Assembly (NCBI RefSeq): GCF_016446475.1
Contig: NZ_JAEHFP010000001.1
Coordinates: 1 to 64,000, forward strand
Source: Paracoccus binzhouensis
GTDB taxonomy: Bacteria > Pseudomonadota > Alphaproteobacteria > Rhodobacterales > Rhodobacteraceae
DNA length: 64,000 nt
Direction of reading: 5' to 3'
Made by a program: the position numbers and the translations under genes. Position 1 is the first letter of the stretch, and every line of letters starts with the position of its first letter. The notes beneath the pieces were generated by a model, which saw only the letters and a list, made by a program, of their open reading frames with translations, searched no databases and was not told the origin of the DNA. Shown piece after piece: positions 26,173 to 34,914 of this stretch.

Positions 26173-27174
26173 TCAGGCGATCTGGAAACCGTGCCGCAGC
26201 GGGTCGTCGTCATCGACCAGGATGGTGTTGTGGCCGGTGATCCGGGCCCAGCCGCCGATGCTGGGCAGGATGCCGGCATGGGGGCCAACCGTCACCGCCT
26301 GCTCGGCCCGGCCCTCGAAGACGGTGCCGATCAGGCTCTTGTTGCGGAAGCTTTCGCCCACCGCCAGCCGGCCCTTGCCGTGAAGCTGCGCCATGCGCGC
26401 CGAGGTGCCGGTGCCGCCGGGCGAGCGGTCGATGGCCTTGTCGCCATAGAAGACCGCGTCGCGGCCGTCGCAATCCGGCCCATCCGGGCCGTCGCACCAG
26501 ATGGCGTGATGGACGCCGCGGATTCGGTCGTCCTCGGGATGGACGACGGTTTCGCCGAACCCGGCCAGCGCATCGCGCAGCGCCCGGCTGTGGGTCACGA
26601 TCTCGGCGGCGCTCATGCCGGTCAGACCGGGCCAGCTGTCCTGCGGCTCGATCACCGCGTAGAAATTGCCGCCATAGGCGATGTCCACCACCAGCGGGCC
26701 AAGGCCGGGGACATCGACGCGGATATCGGCGCTGTGCAGGAAGCTCGGGACGTTGAACAGCCGCACCGAGGCGACGCGCCCGCCCTCCATGGCGTATTCC
26801 GCGTCGACCCGGCCGGCCGGGGTCTCGATGGCGAGCCGGCCGGAGGTCTTCGGCGTGACCAGCCCCTCTTCGATGGCGACGGTGGAAAGGCCGATGGTGC
26901 CGGCGCCGCACATCGGCAGGCAGCCCGAGACCTCGATGAAGAGCGCGGCGAAGTCGCAATCCTCGCGATGGGCCGGATAGATGATCGCGCCCGACATGAT
27001 GTCATGGCCGCGCGGCTCGAACATCAGCGCGGTGCGCACCCAGTCGTGCTCGCGCAGGAACAGATCGCGCCGCTCGAAGATCGGCAGATGCGGCAAGAGC
27101 GGCGCGCCGCCCGCCACGACCCGGACCGGGTTGCCGCAGGTATGCGCGTCGATGCAGAAGAAGCGGTGGCGCAT
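26173..27174 (-). CDS. Proline-racemase-superfamily protein, 4-hydroxyproline epimerase-like, with altered active site
   Basis: A 333-residue member of the proline racemase/4-hydroxyproline 2-epimerase family. The first catalytic Cys is present (Cys89 in PMCGAGTIG). At the second position the sequence is DRSPGGTGTS, so Gly253 replaces the Cys of epimerases (or the Thr of trans-3-hydroxyproline dehydratases). Ala91 also replaces the usual His of MCGH. Both changes are plain in the DNA (GGC and GCC codons). The reading frame is intact and codon use normal, so this looks like a changed enzyme rather than a dead gene. It ends an operon encoding a betaine/proline-type importer and probably acts on the imported ring compound. 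Confidence 0.8.
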   Translation of the reverse strand: MRHRFFCIDAHTCGNPVRVVAGGAPLLPHLPIFERRDLFLREHDWVRTALMFEPRGHDIMSGAIIYPAHREDCDFAALFIEVSGCLPMCGAGTIGLSTVAIEEGLVTPKTSGRLAIETPAGRVDAEYAMEGGRVASVRLFNVPSFLHSADIRVDVPGLGPLVVDIAYGGNFYAVIEPQDSWPGLTGMSAAEIVTHSRALRDALAGFGETVVHPEDDRIRGVHHAIWCDGPDGPDCDGRDAVFYGDKAIDRSPGGTGTSARMAQLHGKGRLAVGESFRNKSLIGTVFEGRAEQAVTVGPHAGILPSIGGWARITGHNTILVDDDDPLRHGFQIA

Positions 27175-27175
27175 G

Positions 27176-28006
27176 TCAGCGTTTCCGGCGTTCGCGCTGC
27201 AAGGCGCCGCGCGACAGCCGGTCCATCAGCAGCGCTACGGCGACGATGGCGAGGCCGGCGCGCAGGCCGAGGCCCATCTCCATCCGCGTCAGGCCGCGCG
27301 TCACCTCGGCGCCAAGACCGCCGGCGCCGACCAGGCCCGCCAGCACCACCATGGCCAGCGACAGCAGGATGCACTGGTTCAGCCCGACCAGCAGCGTGGG
27401 CTTCGCGGCCGGGAACTCGATCTTCCACAGGATGGTGCGGGGCTTTGCGCCGATGGCCTGGCCCAGCTCCTTCAGGTCCGCGGGCACGCCGCGGAAGGCC
27501 AGCGTGGTCAGGCGCAGCATCGGCGGGATGCCATAGACGATGGTGGCGATGATCGCCGGGACGCGGCCCAGGCTGAAGATCATCACCGCCGGGATCAGGT
27601 AGACCCAGGGCGGCACGGTCTGCATCACGTCGAGGATCGGGCGCAGTGCCGCCTCGACCCGCGGCCGCCGGGCGGCAAGGATGCCCAGCGGAAAGGCGAT
27701 GGCGACCGCGATCAGCACCGCGACCAGCACCAGCGCGATGGTCTGCATCGAGGCCTGCCACAGCCCCATCAGCCAGCAGAAGCCCAGGCAGCAGCCGACC
27801 AGGATCGCCACCCGCAGCCCGGCCGCGAAGAAGGCCAGTGCCACCACCAGGGCGATCAGCCCGGCGGGCGGCAGGGTCAGGAAGGCGGCCTCGAGGGCGC
27901 CCAGCACCGCCTCGATCAGCTGCGTGACCAGGGCGAAGAACGGGTGGAAATTGGCGTTCAGCCAATCGACGACGGGGGCCAGCACGGCTCCGGGATTGAA
28001 GGTCAT
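27176..28006 (-). CDS. Betaine/proline-family ABC importer permease, second subunit
   Basis: A 276-residue ProW/OpuAB-type permease. Multiple membrane helices surround the central loop ELGQAIGAKPRTILWKIEFP (about residues 181-200), the coupling motif contacting the ATPase. The C-terminus is strongly basic (RERRKR). It is clearly different from the adjacent permease at 28003, so the channel is probably a heterodimer like OpuCB/OpuCD. It overlaps the upstream permease gene by ATGA, and the racemase-family gene starts two bases after it. Confidence 0.87.
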   Translation of the reverse strand: MTFNPGAVLAPVVDWLNANFHPFFALVTQLIEAVLGALEAAFLTLPPAGLIALVVALAFFAAGLRVAILVGCCLGFCWLMGLWQASMQTIALVLVAVLIAVAIAFPLGILAARRPRVEAALRPILDVMQTVPPWVYLIPAVMIFSLGRVPAIIATIVYGIPPMLRLTTLAFRGVPADLKELGQAIGAKPRTILWKIEFPAAKPTLLVGLNQCILLSLAMVVLAGLVGAGGLGAEVTRGLTRMEMGLGLRAGLAIVAVALLMDRLSRGALQRERRKR

Positions 28007-28836
28007 TTCACCCTCGCTGCGGCTTGCGTCACGCGGTCCAGCACCATGGTCAGCACGACGATGGCGATCGAGGCGTTGATCGAGGTGGCGATGTCCAGCG
28101 TGCGGATGGCGCCGTAGATGGTCTCGCCCAGGCCCCCCGAGCCGACGATGCCCGCGATCACCACCATGCCGAAGGCCATCATCAGGCTTTGGTTGATGCC
28201 GGCCATGATCGAGGGCACGGCAAAGGGCAGGCGGATCTTCCAGAACATCTGCATGGGCGTCACGCCGGTGGCGTGGCCCAGCTCGATGAACTCGTTGGGC
28301 GTCTGGCGAATGCCGAGCGCGGTCAGACGGATCGTCGGCGGCATGGCAACGATCACCGTGGCGACCAGCGCCGTGGCGGGGCCGTAGCCCAGCAGCGCGA
28401 TGGCCGGCAGCAGGTAGATATAGGGCGGCATGGTCTGGATCAGGTCCAGCACCGGGGTCAGCGCCCGGTCGAGGCGCGGCATCAGCCCGGCCAGCACCCC
28501 AAGCGGCAGGCTGATCGCCAGGGCGATGACGGTGGCGGCGATGACCAGCGCCAGCGTGCTCATGGTTTCCGGCCAGCGCGCCATGGCGGCGCAGGCGATC
28601 AGCGCGACGGCGGTGGCGATGCCGGCGCCAAGGCCCAGCATCCGCCAGGCCAGCAGTCCGGCCAGCGCGGCGATGACGTGGAAGGGCGGCAGCATCAGAA
28701 GCCAGAGCACCCCGTCATAGAGCCCTTCCAGCAGCAGCCGGAAGAAGTCGAAGACGAAGGCCGCGTGGTCGGAAAGCCAGAACAGCGCGTTGTCAACGGC
28801 CGTATCGAAGGCGGTCACGAAGTTTTCCATGGCCAC
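28003..28836 (-). CDS. Betaine/proline-family ABC importer permease, first subunit
   Basis: A 277-residue ProW-type permease. The coupling loop ELGHATGVTPMQMFWKIRLP lies at about residues 185-204, and ETIYGAIRTLD follows near the end. An N-terminal helix and two hydrophobic spans precede the conserved permease core (about 90-270). It would form a heterodimer with the product at 27176. It starts three bases after the ATPase gene ends. Confidence 0.87.
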   Translation of the reverse strand: MAMENFVTAFDTAVDNALFWLSDHAAFVFDFFRLLLEGLYDGVLWLLMLPPFHVIAALAGLLAWRMLGLGAGIATAVALIACAAMARWPETMSTLALVIAATVIALAISLPLGVLAGLMPRLDRALTPVLDLIQTMPPYIYLLPAIALLGYGPATALVATVIVAMPPTIRLTALGIRQTPNEFIELGHATGVTPMQMFWKIRLPFAVPSIMAGINQSLMMAFGMVVIAGIVGSGGLGETIYGAIRTLDIATSINASIAIVVLTMVLDRVTQAAARVK

Positions 28837-28839
28837 CCC

Positions 28840-29904
28840 TCAGGCCGCGGCGGCGACGGCATCGCCCCGCACGCCCTGCAGCAAGTTGCGGATGGTGACG
28901 ATGCCGACCAGCTTGCCGGCGTCCTCGACGGCGATGGCATCGCTGCCGGTCTCGGTGATCTGGCCGATCAGCGTGTCGATATCGGCCTCGGGCGAGCAGC
29001 GCGGCAAACCCTCCGCGGTTCCCTGCCATTCAGCGGCCGGGATCATCACCGAATGCGCCTTGACCAGGTGCAGCCGCGAGATGCCGGCGACGAAATCCGC
29101 GACATACTGGTCGGCCGGGTTCATCACGATCTCTTCGGCGGTGCCGGTCTGGATGATGACGCCGTCCTTCATGATGGCGATGCGGTCGCCGATGCGGATC
29201 GCCTCGTCGAGGTCGTGGGTGATGAACACCGCCGACTTGCCCAGGTCCTTGGTCAGCTGCCGGAACTCGTCCTGCAATTGCCGGCGGATCAGCGGGTCGA
29301 GGGCGGAAAACGGTTCGTCCATCAGGATGATCTCGGGGTCCGAGGTCAGCGCCCGGGCCAGGCCCACCCGCTGCTGCATGCCGCCCGACAGCTCCGACGG
29401 GTAGCGCGCCTTCCAGTCCGACAGGCCGACCTTGGCCAGCGCGGCCTCGGCGGCACGGTTGCGCTCGTCCTTCGGCACGCCCTGCACCTCCAGCCCGAAG
29501 GCGGCGTTCTCCAGCACCGTGCGCTGCGGCAGCAGGGCGACGGACTGGAACACCATGCCGATATGGTGGGCGCGGGTCTCGCGCAGGGTGGCGGCGTCCA
29601 TGGCGGCGATGTCACGGCCCTTGACCAGGACCTGGCCCAGGCTCGGCTCGATCAGCCGGTTCAGCAGTCGGATCAGCGTCGACTTGCCGCTGCCCGACAG
29701 GCCCATGATGCAGAAGATCTCGCCCCGTCGCACCTGCAGCGTGGCGTCCGAGACGCCGACCACACAGTTGTATTCCTGCAGGATGTCCTTCTTGGTCAGG
29801 CCGCGTTCGGTGATCGCGCGGATCGCCTCGGCATTGCGGTCGCCGAAGACCTTCCAGACCGACCGGCAGTCGATCAGGACGTCGCTGGTGTCTGCTTGCG
29901 TCAT
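28840..29904 (-). CDS. Betaine/proline-family ABC importer ATPase with CBS-like C-terminus
   Basis: A 354-residue ProV/OpuAA-type ATPase. Walker A is GLSGSGKST (about residues 62-70), the signature is LSGGMQQR, Walker B is IILMDEPFSALD and the switch His is in VFITHDLDEA. The region after about residue 280 resembles one CBS unit (SDAIAVEDAGKLVGIVTIRNLL), the ionic-strength sensor of osmoregulatory ProV/OpuA proteins, though shorter. The N-terminal insertion RGLTKKDILQEYNCVVGV is typical of ProV. I chose the ATG at 29904 for spacing from AGGG; 29910 is an alternative. Confidence 0.88.
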   Translation of the reverse strand: MTQADTSDVLIDCRSVWKVFGDRNAEAIRAITERGLTKKDILQEYNCVVGVSDATLQVRRGEIFCIMGLSGSGKSTLIRLLNRLIEPSLGQVLVKGRDIAAMDAATLRETRAHHIGMVFQSVALLPQRTVLENAAFGLEVQGVPKDERNRAAEAALAKVGLSDWKARYPSELSGGMQQRVGLARALTSDPEIILMDEPFSALDPLIRRQLQDEFRQLTKDLGKSAVFITHDLDEAIRIGDRIAIMKDGVIIQTGTAEEIVMNPADQYVADFVAGISRLHLVKAHSVMIPAAEWQGTAEGLPRCSPEADIDTLIGQITETGSDAIAVEDAGKLVGIVTIRNLLQGVRGDAVAAAA

Positions 29905-29941
29905 TTCCATTTCCCTGTCGCGGCTTTTGTCGTGCCATTGC

Positions 29942-29966
29942 CGGGCGGCCCGCATCGGGCCGCCCG
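29942..29966 (-). terminator. Intercistronic hairpin after the binding-protein gene
   Basis: CGGGCGGCCC (29942-29951) and GGGCCGCCCG (29957-29966) form a perfect 10-bp stem with a five-base loop, in the gap between the substrate-binding protein gene and its ATPase gene. There is no U-tract; partial termination or mRNA protection is likely. Confidence 0.65.
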
Positions 29967-29977
29967 TGCCGGAGGCA

Positions 29978-30829
29978 TCAGTAGGACTTGATGTTTTCCC
30001 AGCACCCGATCAGGTCGGCATGGGCCTCGATCCAGTCGGCGATGGCCTGGTCCATGGTCTTGCCCTCGTTCACGGCGGTGTTGATTGCGGTGACCTCGGC
30101 AATCGGCACGTAGACGCTGGCGATGGCCTCGCGCGCTTCGGGGTTTTCTTCCGAGAAGCCCTTCTGGCCGATCCAGTAATAGCCCTGCGGCGGGGCGAAG
30201 ACGCCCTTGGGATCGGCCAGGAACTTGGTGTCGAATTTCTGCACCATCCAGGACGGTTCCCAGATCGTCACCGCGATCCATTCCTGCCGGTCGGTCGCCG
30301 ATTTCAGGGCGGCGGTCATGGCGGCGGAGCTGCCCTCGACCAGCTGGAGGTTCAGCCCATAGGCGGATACCGCATCGCTGGCCTCGCGCATCAGGCCCGA
30401 TCCCGGCTCGATGCCGACGATCTTGCCGCCGAACTTCTCGGCATTGTCGTTCAGCTGCTCGATCGAATCCACGGGCACATATTTCGGCACGGCGATGCCC
30501 TGATAGAGCCCGTGCGACACCGGCGAGATCTTCTCCAGCCGGTTCTTGTTGCGCTGCCAGTAGTCTTGGGCGACGTAATCGGTCTGCGAGGCCAGGATCT
30601 GCACGTCGCCCTTGGCCAGCGCCGCATAGGCGATGCCCCATTCGGAAAACTCGGTCACCTCGACGGTGAACCCCTTGTCCTCCAGTACCTTCCTGGTGAT
30701 GCCGGTGATCGGCGTCAGGTCCTCCCAGGACAGGGTGCCTATCCTGATTGCCTTGTCCTGCGCCAGCGCCGGCGAGGCGAGCCCCAGCGCCACGGCGCCG
30801 GCAAGGATGGCTTTGAACAGTCTGCGCAT
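29978..30829 (-). CDS. Betaine/proline-family ABC substrate-binding protein
   Basis: A 283-residue OpuAC/ProX-type periplasmic binding protein with a clear Sec signal peptide (MRRLFKAILAGAVALGLA, cleaved after ALA near residue 23). Aromatic residues likely to cage a cationic amine appear in LSWEDLTP, IWEPSWM and GYYWIG. The ligand is presumably a quaternary or cyclic secondary amine (betaine, proline or hydroxyproline type); sequence alone does not choose. The first gene of the transport operon, with GGAGGA eight bases before its ATG and a 256-bp regulatory region upstream. Confidence 0.87.
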   Translation of the reverse strand: MRRLFKAILAGAVALGLASPALAQDKAIRIGTLSWEDLTPITGITRKVLEDKGFTVEVTEFSEWGIAYAALAKGDVQILASQTDYVAQDYWQRNKNRLEKISPVSHGLYQGIAVPKYVPVDSIEQLNDNAEKFGGKIVGIEPGSGLMREASDAVSAYGLNLQLVEGSSAAMTAALKSATDRQEWIAVTIWEPSWMVQKFDTKFLADPKGVFAPPQGYYWIGQKGFSEENPEAREAIASVYVPIAEVTAINTAVNEGKTMDQAIADWIEAHADLIGCWENIKSY

Positions 30830-30971
30830 TCAGATTCCTCCGCTGATTGGTCGTCCTTGGTCCAGGCCATGGACATCACCCGGCCTTCGCCGTGACACGC
30901 GCCACGGCGGGATTGTTCCGGCGCGGCCCGGCAGGGGCCGCGTTATTCCAGAGGGTTACGGGTCGATTGCC

Positions 30972-30992
30972 TCAGGATTCCCCCGATCCTGA
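30972..30992. promoter_or_regulatory. Inverted repeat in the importer-operon upstream region
   Basis: TCAGGAT (30972-30978) and ATCCTGA (30986-30992) are a perfect 7-bp inverted repeat with a 7-bp centre, about 145 bp upstream of the binding-protein start. It could be an operator or a short hairpin; it is not repeated at the partner operon. Confidence 0.35.
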
Positions 30993-31049
30993 ATGCGACG
31001 ATTTATCCCCGGGCACAGGGGCGCGGGCAAACGAGAATTTGCTTCGGCT

Positions 31050-31066
31050 GGGCATTAGAAAATCTA
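31050..31066. promoter_or_regulatory. Candidate GcvA-like LysR box, copy 1
   Basis: GGGCATTAGAAAATCTA lies between the regulator stop and the importer operon. It differs at a single base from the box at 35935-35951 upstream of the second operon of the same cluster. Its ATTAG core is the complement of CTAAT, the recognition element described for E. coli GcvA, and the regulator encoded next door is GcvA-like. Confidence 0.6.
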
Positions 31067-31085
31067 CGGCGCGCGGCCGCAGAGA

Positions 31086-32063
31086 TCAGCCAGCCTGTTC
31101 CCGCAGCGTGGCCAGCACATGCTCGACAAAAGCCGCCACACCGGGTCTCTTGAGAGACTTCTTCTTGCAATTCAGGAAGTTGCCGCGCCCCGCGGTGATC
31201 GGCGCCGGATGGGCGAAGACCAGCCGGCCTTCGGCGATCGGGGCGCGCACCATGTGGTGCCAGCCCAGCATCACCCCTTCGTCCCGCAGCGCGGCGTTCA
31301 TCAGCAGGCTGACCTTGTTCGTGGACAGGCTCGACGGCGCCTTGGCCCATTCGGCGCCCTGCGCGCGGAACCATTCCGCCCAGCCCAGCGGCTGCCAGCC
31401 GATGGCGTCCGCGCTCCAATGCCGGTCGTGCAGGTGCAGAAGGTTCACCCGGTTGAATGCGTCGGCGGTGTCGAAGGGGCCGTGCTCGGCCAGGAAACCG
31501 GGCGAGCAGACCGGCTGCGCGATCTCCTGGAACAGGAAATGCAGCTCCTCGCCGACCTCGCAGCGTTCGTTGCCGCAGAGGATGGCGATGTCCACCTCGG
31601 AATAGTTGCGCAGGGTGTCGTCGGCATCCGAGGCCAGCACCACGAAACCGATATCCGGATGCTGGGTGCGGAAGCTGTCGATCAGCGGCTGCAGCCAGAA
31701 CAGCGCCATGCCGTCGGTGGCCGAGACGGTCACGGTCTGCGGCCCCTCGTCCCCCGCCAGCATCGACACCGCGGCGCTGATCGTGTCCAGCCCCGCCGTC
31801 ACCGCCTGGAACAGCCCCGCCCCCTCGGGCGTCAGCTCCAGCGCATTGTGCTTGCGCACGAACAGCGGCACCTCCAGCGCGCGCTCCAGCAGGCGGATCT
31901 GCTGGCTGACCGCGCCCTGGGTCACGTTCAGTTCCTTCGCCGCCAGGGTGAAGCTCAGATGCTTGGCCGCGACCTCGAAGGTGGCGAAGGCCCCCAGCGA
32001 AGGCAGGTATCGGCGCTTGATCGGCGGCATGGCGGCGATGCTTCCCCTTGGACGGAGCGTCAT
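31086..32063 (-). CDS. GcvA-like LysR-family transcription regulator
   Basis: A 325-residue LysR regulator of the GcvA/AmpR-type branch. The winged helix spans about residues 17-75 (FEVAAKHLSFTLAAKELNVTQGAVSQQIRLLE), and the effector-binding domain follows from about residue 105. I list the ATG at 32063 because it overlaps the oxidoreductase stop (ATGA); the ATG at 32030 (MPPIKRR) is the alternative and gives a more typical length. Being translated with the catabolic enzymes, it most likely controls both flanking operons through the shared 17-bp box. The inducer is presumably a pathway intermediate. Confidence 0.85.
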   Translation of the reverse strand: MTLRPRGSIAAMPPIKRRYLPSLGAFATFEVAAKHLSFTLAAKELNVTQGAVSQQIRLLERALEVPLFVRKHNALELTPEGAGLFQAVTAGLDTISAAVSMLAGDEGPQTVTVSATDGMALFWLQPLIDSFRTQHPDIGFVVLASDADDTLRNYSEVDIAILCGNERCEVGEELHFLFQEIAQPVCSPGFLAEHGPFDTADAFNRVNLLHLHDRHWSADAIGWQPLGWAEWFRAQGAEWAKAPSSLSTNKVSLLMNAALRDEGVMLGWHHMVRAPIAEGRLVFAHPAPITAGRGNFLNCKKKSLKRPGVAAFVEHVLATLREQAG

Positions 32064-33406
32064 TCTAGCCGGGACTGCCACTCTTTCCAGCGCATATACG
32101 CATTGGCGCCGATGGTGTCGAAAGGATGCGGCGGCAGGCGGCCCGGCTCGGCCTCGGCGGTGAAGAACTCGGTGATGATGCTCGACCGCCCGCACAGCAT
32201 CTCGGCCGCGCCGATGCCGGTCAGGGTGCTGCGGGTGGTGCCCAGCCCGTTGTCCACGCAGGCGGCGAACAGCCCCGGCTCCAGCTCGCGCATGACCGAG
32301 ACGCCGTTCTTGGACAGGCACAGATGCCCCGACCAGCAATATTCGAAGCGCAGCCCCTTGAGCATCGGGAAGCGCGCGTCGAATTTCCGCCGCATCTGCC
32401 GGACCAGGCGGGCGAGGTCGGCGGCGCTGGTGCGCATCTGCGGCCGGTAATAGCCGCCCTGCCGGATGACGATGCGGTTGCCGCCCTGTGCCGGGCCGAT
32501 CCGGCGCACCGTGGTGCCCATCGGGTCCGAGGGGGTGGCGCCCCAGCATTCCTGGCCGCCAAGCGCGCGCAGGGCGTCGGGCGACAGCTCCTCGGTCATG
32601 CAGGCGTTCAGCATGATGTGCATCAGCCGGCCGCGCTTGAAGCCGAAGCTTTCCAGATGGCCGTTATTGGCCATGATGACCTTTTGCGCCCGCACCTCGC
32701 CCTGCGCCGTCGCCAGCCGCCAGCCCTGCGGCGCGGTCTCGATGGTCAGCACCGGCGCGTTCTCATGGATGCGCACGCCGCCGCGCTCCAGCCCGGCGGC
32801 AAGGCCCTGCACATAGCCCGCCGGCTGGATCATCGCCGTGCCGGGGGTGTAGAGGCCGCCGCGATAATAGCTGGTGCCGGTGATCTCGCGCATGGCGCGG
32901 GCGTCCAGCATCTCATGCGCCTCGCCCAGGTCGCGCAGGTGCCTGGCATAGCTTTCGTTCGCGGCCAGCCCGGCGGCCGAGGCGGCGGCGTTGATCTTGC
33001 CGCTGCGCTGGAACCAGCCCTCGGGGATGGCGTATTCCGCCACCGCCTGCGCCGCGAAATCGATGGCATGGCGGTTCAGCCGCGTCAGCTGCCGGTCGTG
33101 GCTGTCGCCCGAGCCGGCATAGTCCGATGAGGTCAGCTCATGCGGCAGGTCGATCATGAAGCCGGAATTGCGCCCGGTGCCGCCTTCGGAAATCCGCGCG
33201 GCGTCCAGGATCACGACATCCAGCCCCGGGTCGATCTGGTGCAGGCGCCGGGCGGCCGAGAGCCCGGCGAAGCCGCCGCCGACGATGGCGACATCGCAGC
33301 CTGTGCTGCCTTCCAGCCGGGCGCGGGGCGCGACCGGGGGCAGGATGGCGCTCCACCCGGCCGGGCCGTTGAAGACCGGGGTGCGGACGGCCTGGTGCCG
33401 GGCCAT
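32060..33406 (-). CDS. FAD-dependent oxidoreductase (DAO family)
   Basis: A 448-residue flavoprotein of the D-amino-acid oxidase/PuuB-like family. The dinucleotide motif is VAIVGGGFAGLSAARRL (about residues 39-55), followed by the acidic strand end (VVILDAARISEGGTGRNSGF, about 64-83). In a hydroxyproline-type route it would oxidise the D-imino acid (cis-4-hydroxy-D-proline) to the pyrroline; a secondary- or tertiary-amine oxidase/demethylase is also possible given the betaine-type importer. Gene order (aldehyde dehydrogenase one base upstream, regulator overlapped downstream) ties it to the pathway. Confidence 0.82.
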   Translation of the reverse strand: MARHQAVRTPVFNGPAGWSAILPPVAPRARLEGSTGCDVAIVGGGFAGLSAARRLHQIDPGLDVVILDAARISEGGTGRNSGFMIDLPHELTSSDYAGSGDSHDRQLTRLNRHAIDFAAQAVAEYAIPEGWFQRSGKINAAASAAGLAANESYARHLRDLGEAHEMLDARAMREITGTSYYRGGLYTPGTAMIQPAGYVQGLAAGLERGGVRIHENAPVLTIETAPQGWRLATAQGEVRAQKVIMANNGHLESFGFKRGRLMHIMLNACMTEELSPDALRALGGQECWGATPSDPMGTTVRRIGPAQGGNRIVIRQGGYYRPQMRTSAADLARLVRQMRRKFDARFPMLKGLRFEYCWSGHLCLSKNGVSVMRELEPGLFAACVDNGLGTTRSTLTGIGAAEMLCGRSSIITEFFTAEAEPGRLPPHPFDTIGANAYMRWKEWQSRLE

Positions 33407-33407
33407 G

Positions 33408-34913
33408 TCAGTCGAGGCCCGCTTCGGCGGTGTCGGTCAGGTCCAGCCAGATGGTTTTCAGCTGGGTATATTGGTCATGGGCGTGGATCGAGTTGTCGCG
33501 CCCGCCGAAGCCCGATTGCTTGTAGCCGCCGAAGGGGGTGGTCACGTCGCCCTCGCCGAAGCTGTTGACCGTCACCGTGCCGGCGCGCAGGGCGCGGGCG
33601 CCGCGCAGCGCCCGCTTGCCGTTGGCCGAGAAGATCGAGGCCGCCAGCCCGTATTCGGTGTCGTTCGCCACCGTGATCGCCTCTTCGAAACTGTCCACCA
33701 CGATCACCGTCAGGATCGGGCCGAAGATCTCCTCGACCGCCAGCTTCGAATCCCGCTCGGTCTCGACGATCGTGGGCTCGATGAAGCCGGGGCTGACGAC
33801 ATTGCCGCCGACCAGCACGTTTTCCGATTTCGCCGCATCCAGATAGCTGCTGACCTTGTCGAAATGCGCCTGGCTGACCAGCGGGCCGACGCGGTTGGCC
33901 GGATCCAGCGGATCGCCGACCAGCCAGCCGGCCGCCTCGGCCCGGACCTTTTCCAGCAGCCGGTCCCTGATGCCGCGCTGCACGATCAGACGCGATCCGG
34001 CCGAGCAGTTCTGCCCCATGTTCCAGAAGGCGCCGTTGACGACATGCGCCGCCACCGCGTCCAGATCCTCGGCATCGTCCAGCACGATGCAGGGGTTCTT
34101 GCCGCCCAGTTCCAGCACCACCTCCTTGAGGTTGCTGTCGGCGGAATAGTTCAGGAAGCGACGCCCGGTCGCGGTCGAGCCGGTAAAGCTGACCATGTCC
34201 ACATCCGCGTGCCGGCCCAGCGGCTCGCCCACCTCGCGGCCCGAGCCGGTGACGATGTTCAGCACCCCGGCCGGCAGCCCGGCCTTGGCGGCCAGTTCCG
34301 CCACGCGCAGCGCGGTCAGCGTGGTCTCGCCCGCAGGCTTCAGCACCACCGAGCAGCCGGCGGCCAGCGCCGGGCCGATCTTCCAGGCCAGCATCAGCAG
34401 CGGGAAGTTCCAGGGCAGCACCAGGCCCACGACGCCCACCGGCTCGCGCACCACCATGGCGATGTGGTTGTCGGATGCGGGCGAGACCTGGTCGTAGATC
34501 TTGTCGATCAGCTCGGCATGCCACTTGATGACATGGATCGTCTCGGGCACATCCACGGTTTCGCAATCGAAGATGGTCTTGCCGGCGTCGAGGCTTTCCA
34601 GCACCGCCAGTTCGCGGGCATTCTCCTCCATCAGCGCGGCGAGGCGCAGCAGGGTTTCCTTGCGCTCGCCGGGATGCAGCTTGGACCAGCGGCCGTCCTC
34701 GAAGGCGGCGCGGGCGGCGGCGACGGCAACGTCCACGTCCTCGGGGCCGCAGGCGGCGATCTCGGCCACCGCCTCGCCCGTGGCCGGGTTGGTCGTGGTG
34801 AAGGTCTTGCCCGAAATTGCCGGGCGGAAGGTGCCGTCGATGAAGGCCAGCTTCGGGAAGATCAGGCCGGCAGCGATGGCCTTGTATTCCTCGGTGGTCA
34901 GCAGGTCGCTCAT
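33408..34913 (-). CDS. Aldehyde dehydrogenase, candidate 2-oxoglutarate-semialdehyde dehydrogenase
   Basis: A 501-residue NAD(P)-dependent aldehyde dehydrogenase of the PuuC/betaine-aldehyde-like group. LPWNFP is at about residues 166-171, the general base Glu268 is in VLELGGKNP and the nucleophile Cys303 is in GQNCSAGSR. With the DapA-family enzyme before it and the FAD oxidoreductase after it, the best-fitting role is oxidation of 2-oxoglutarate semialdehyde to 2-oxoglutarate, the last step of hydroxyproline catabolism. The start at 34913 is backed by GAGGGG seven bases upstream. Other aldehydes cannot be excluded. Confidence 0.85.
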   Translation of the reverse strand: MSDLLTTEEYKAIAAGLIFPKLAFIDGTFRPAISGKTFTTTNPATGEAVAEIAACGPEDVDVAVAAARAAFEDGRWSKLHPGERKETLLRLAALMEENARELAVLESLDAGKTIFDCETVDVPETIHVIKWHAELIDKIYDQVSPASDNHIAMVVREPVGVVGLVLPWNFPLLMLAWKIGPALAAGCSVVLKPAGETTLTALRVAELAAKAGLPAGVLNIVTGSGREVGEPLGRHADVDMVSFTGSTATGRRFLNYSADSNLKEVVLELGGKNPCIVLDDAEDLDAVAAHVVNGAFWNMGQNCSAGSRLIVQRGIRDRLLEKVRAEAAGWLVGDPLDPANRVGPLVSQAHFDKVSSYLDAAKSENVLVGGNVVSPGFIEPTIVETERDSKLAVEEIFGPILTVIVVDSFEEAITVANDTEYGLAASIFSANGKRALRGARALRAGTVTVNSFGEGDVTTPFGGYKQSGFGGRDNSIHAHDQYTQLKTIWLDLTDTAEAGLD

Positions 34914-34914
34914 C

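Noticed and set aside
31457-31780. Basic plus-strand open frames inside the LysR gene
   Set aside because: Arg/Pro/Ser-rich shadow of the GcvA-like regulator.
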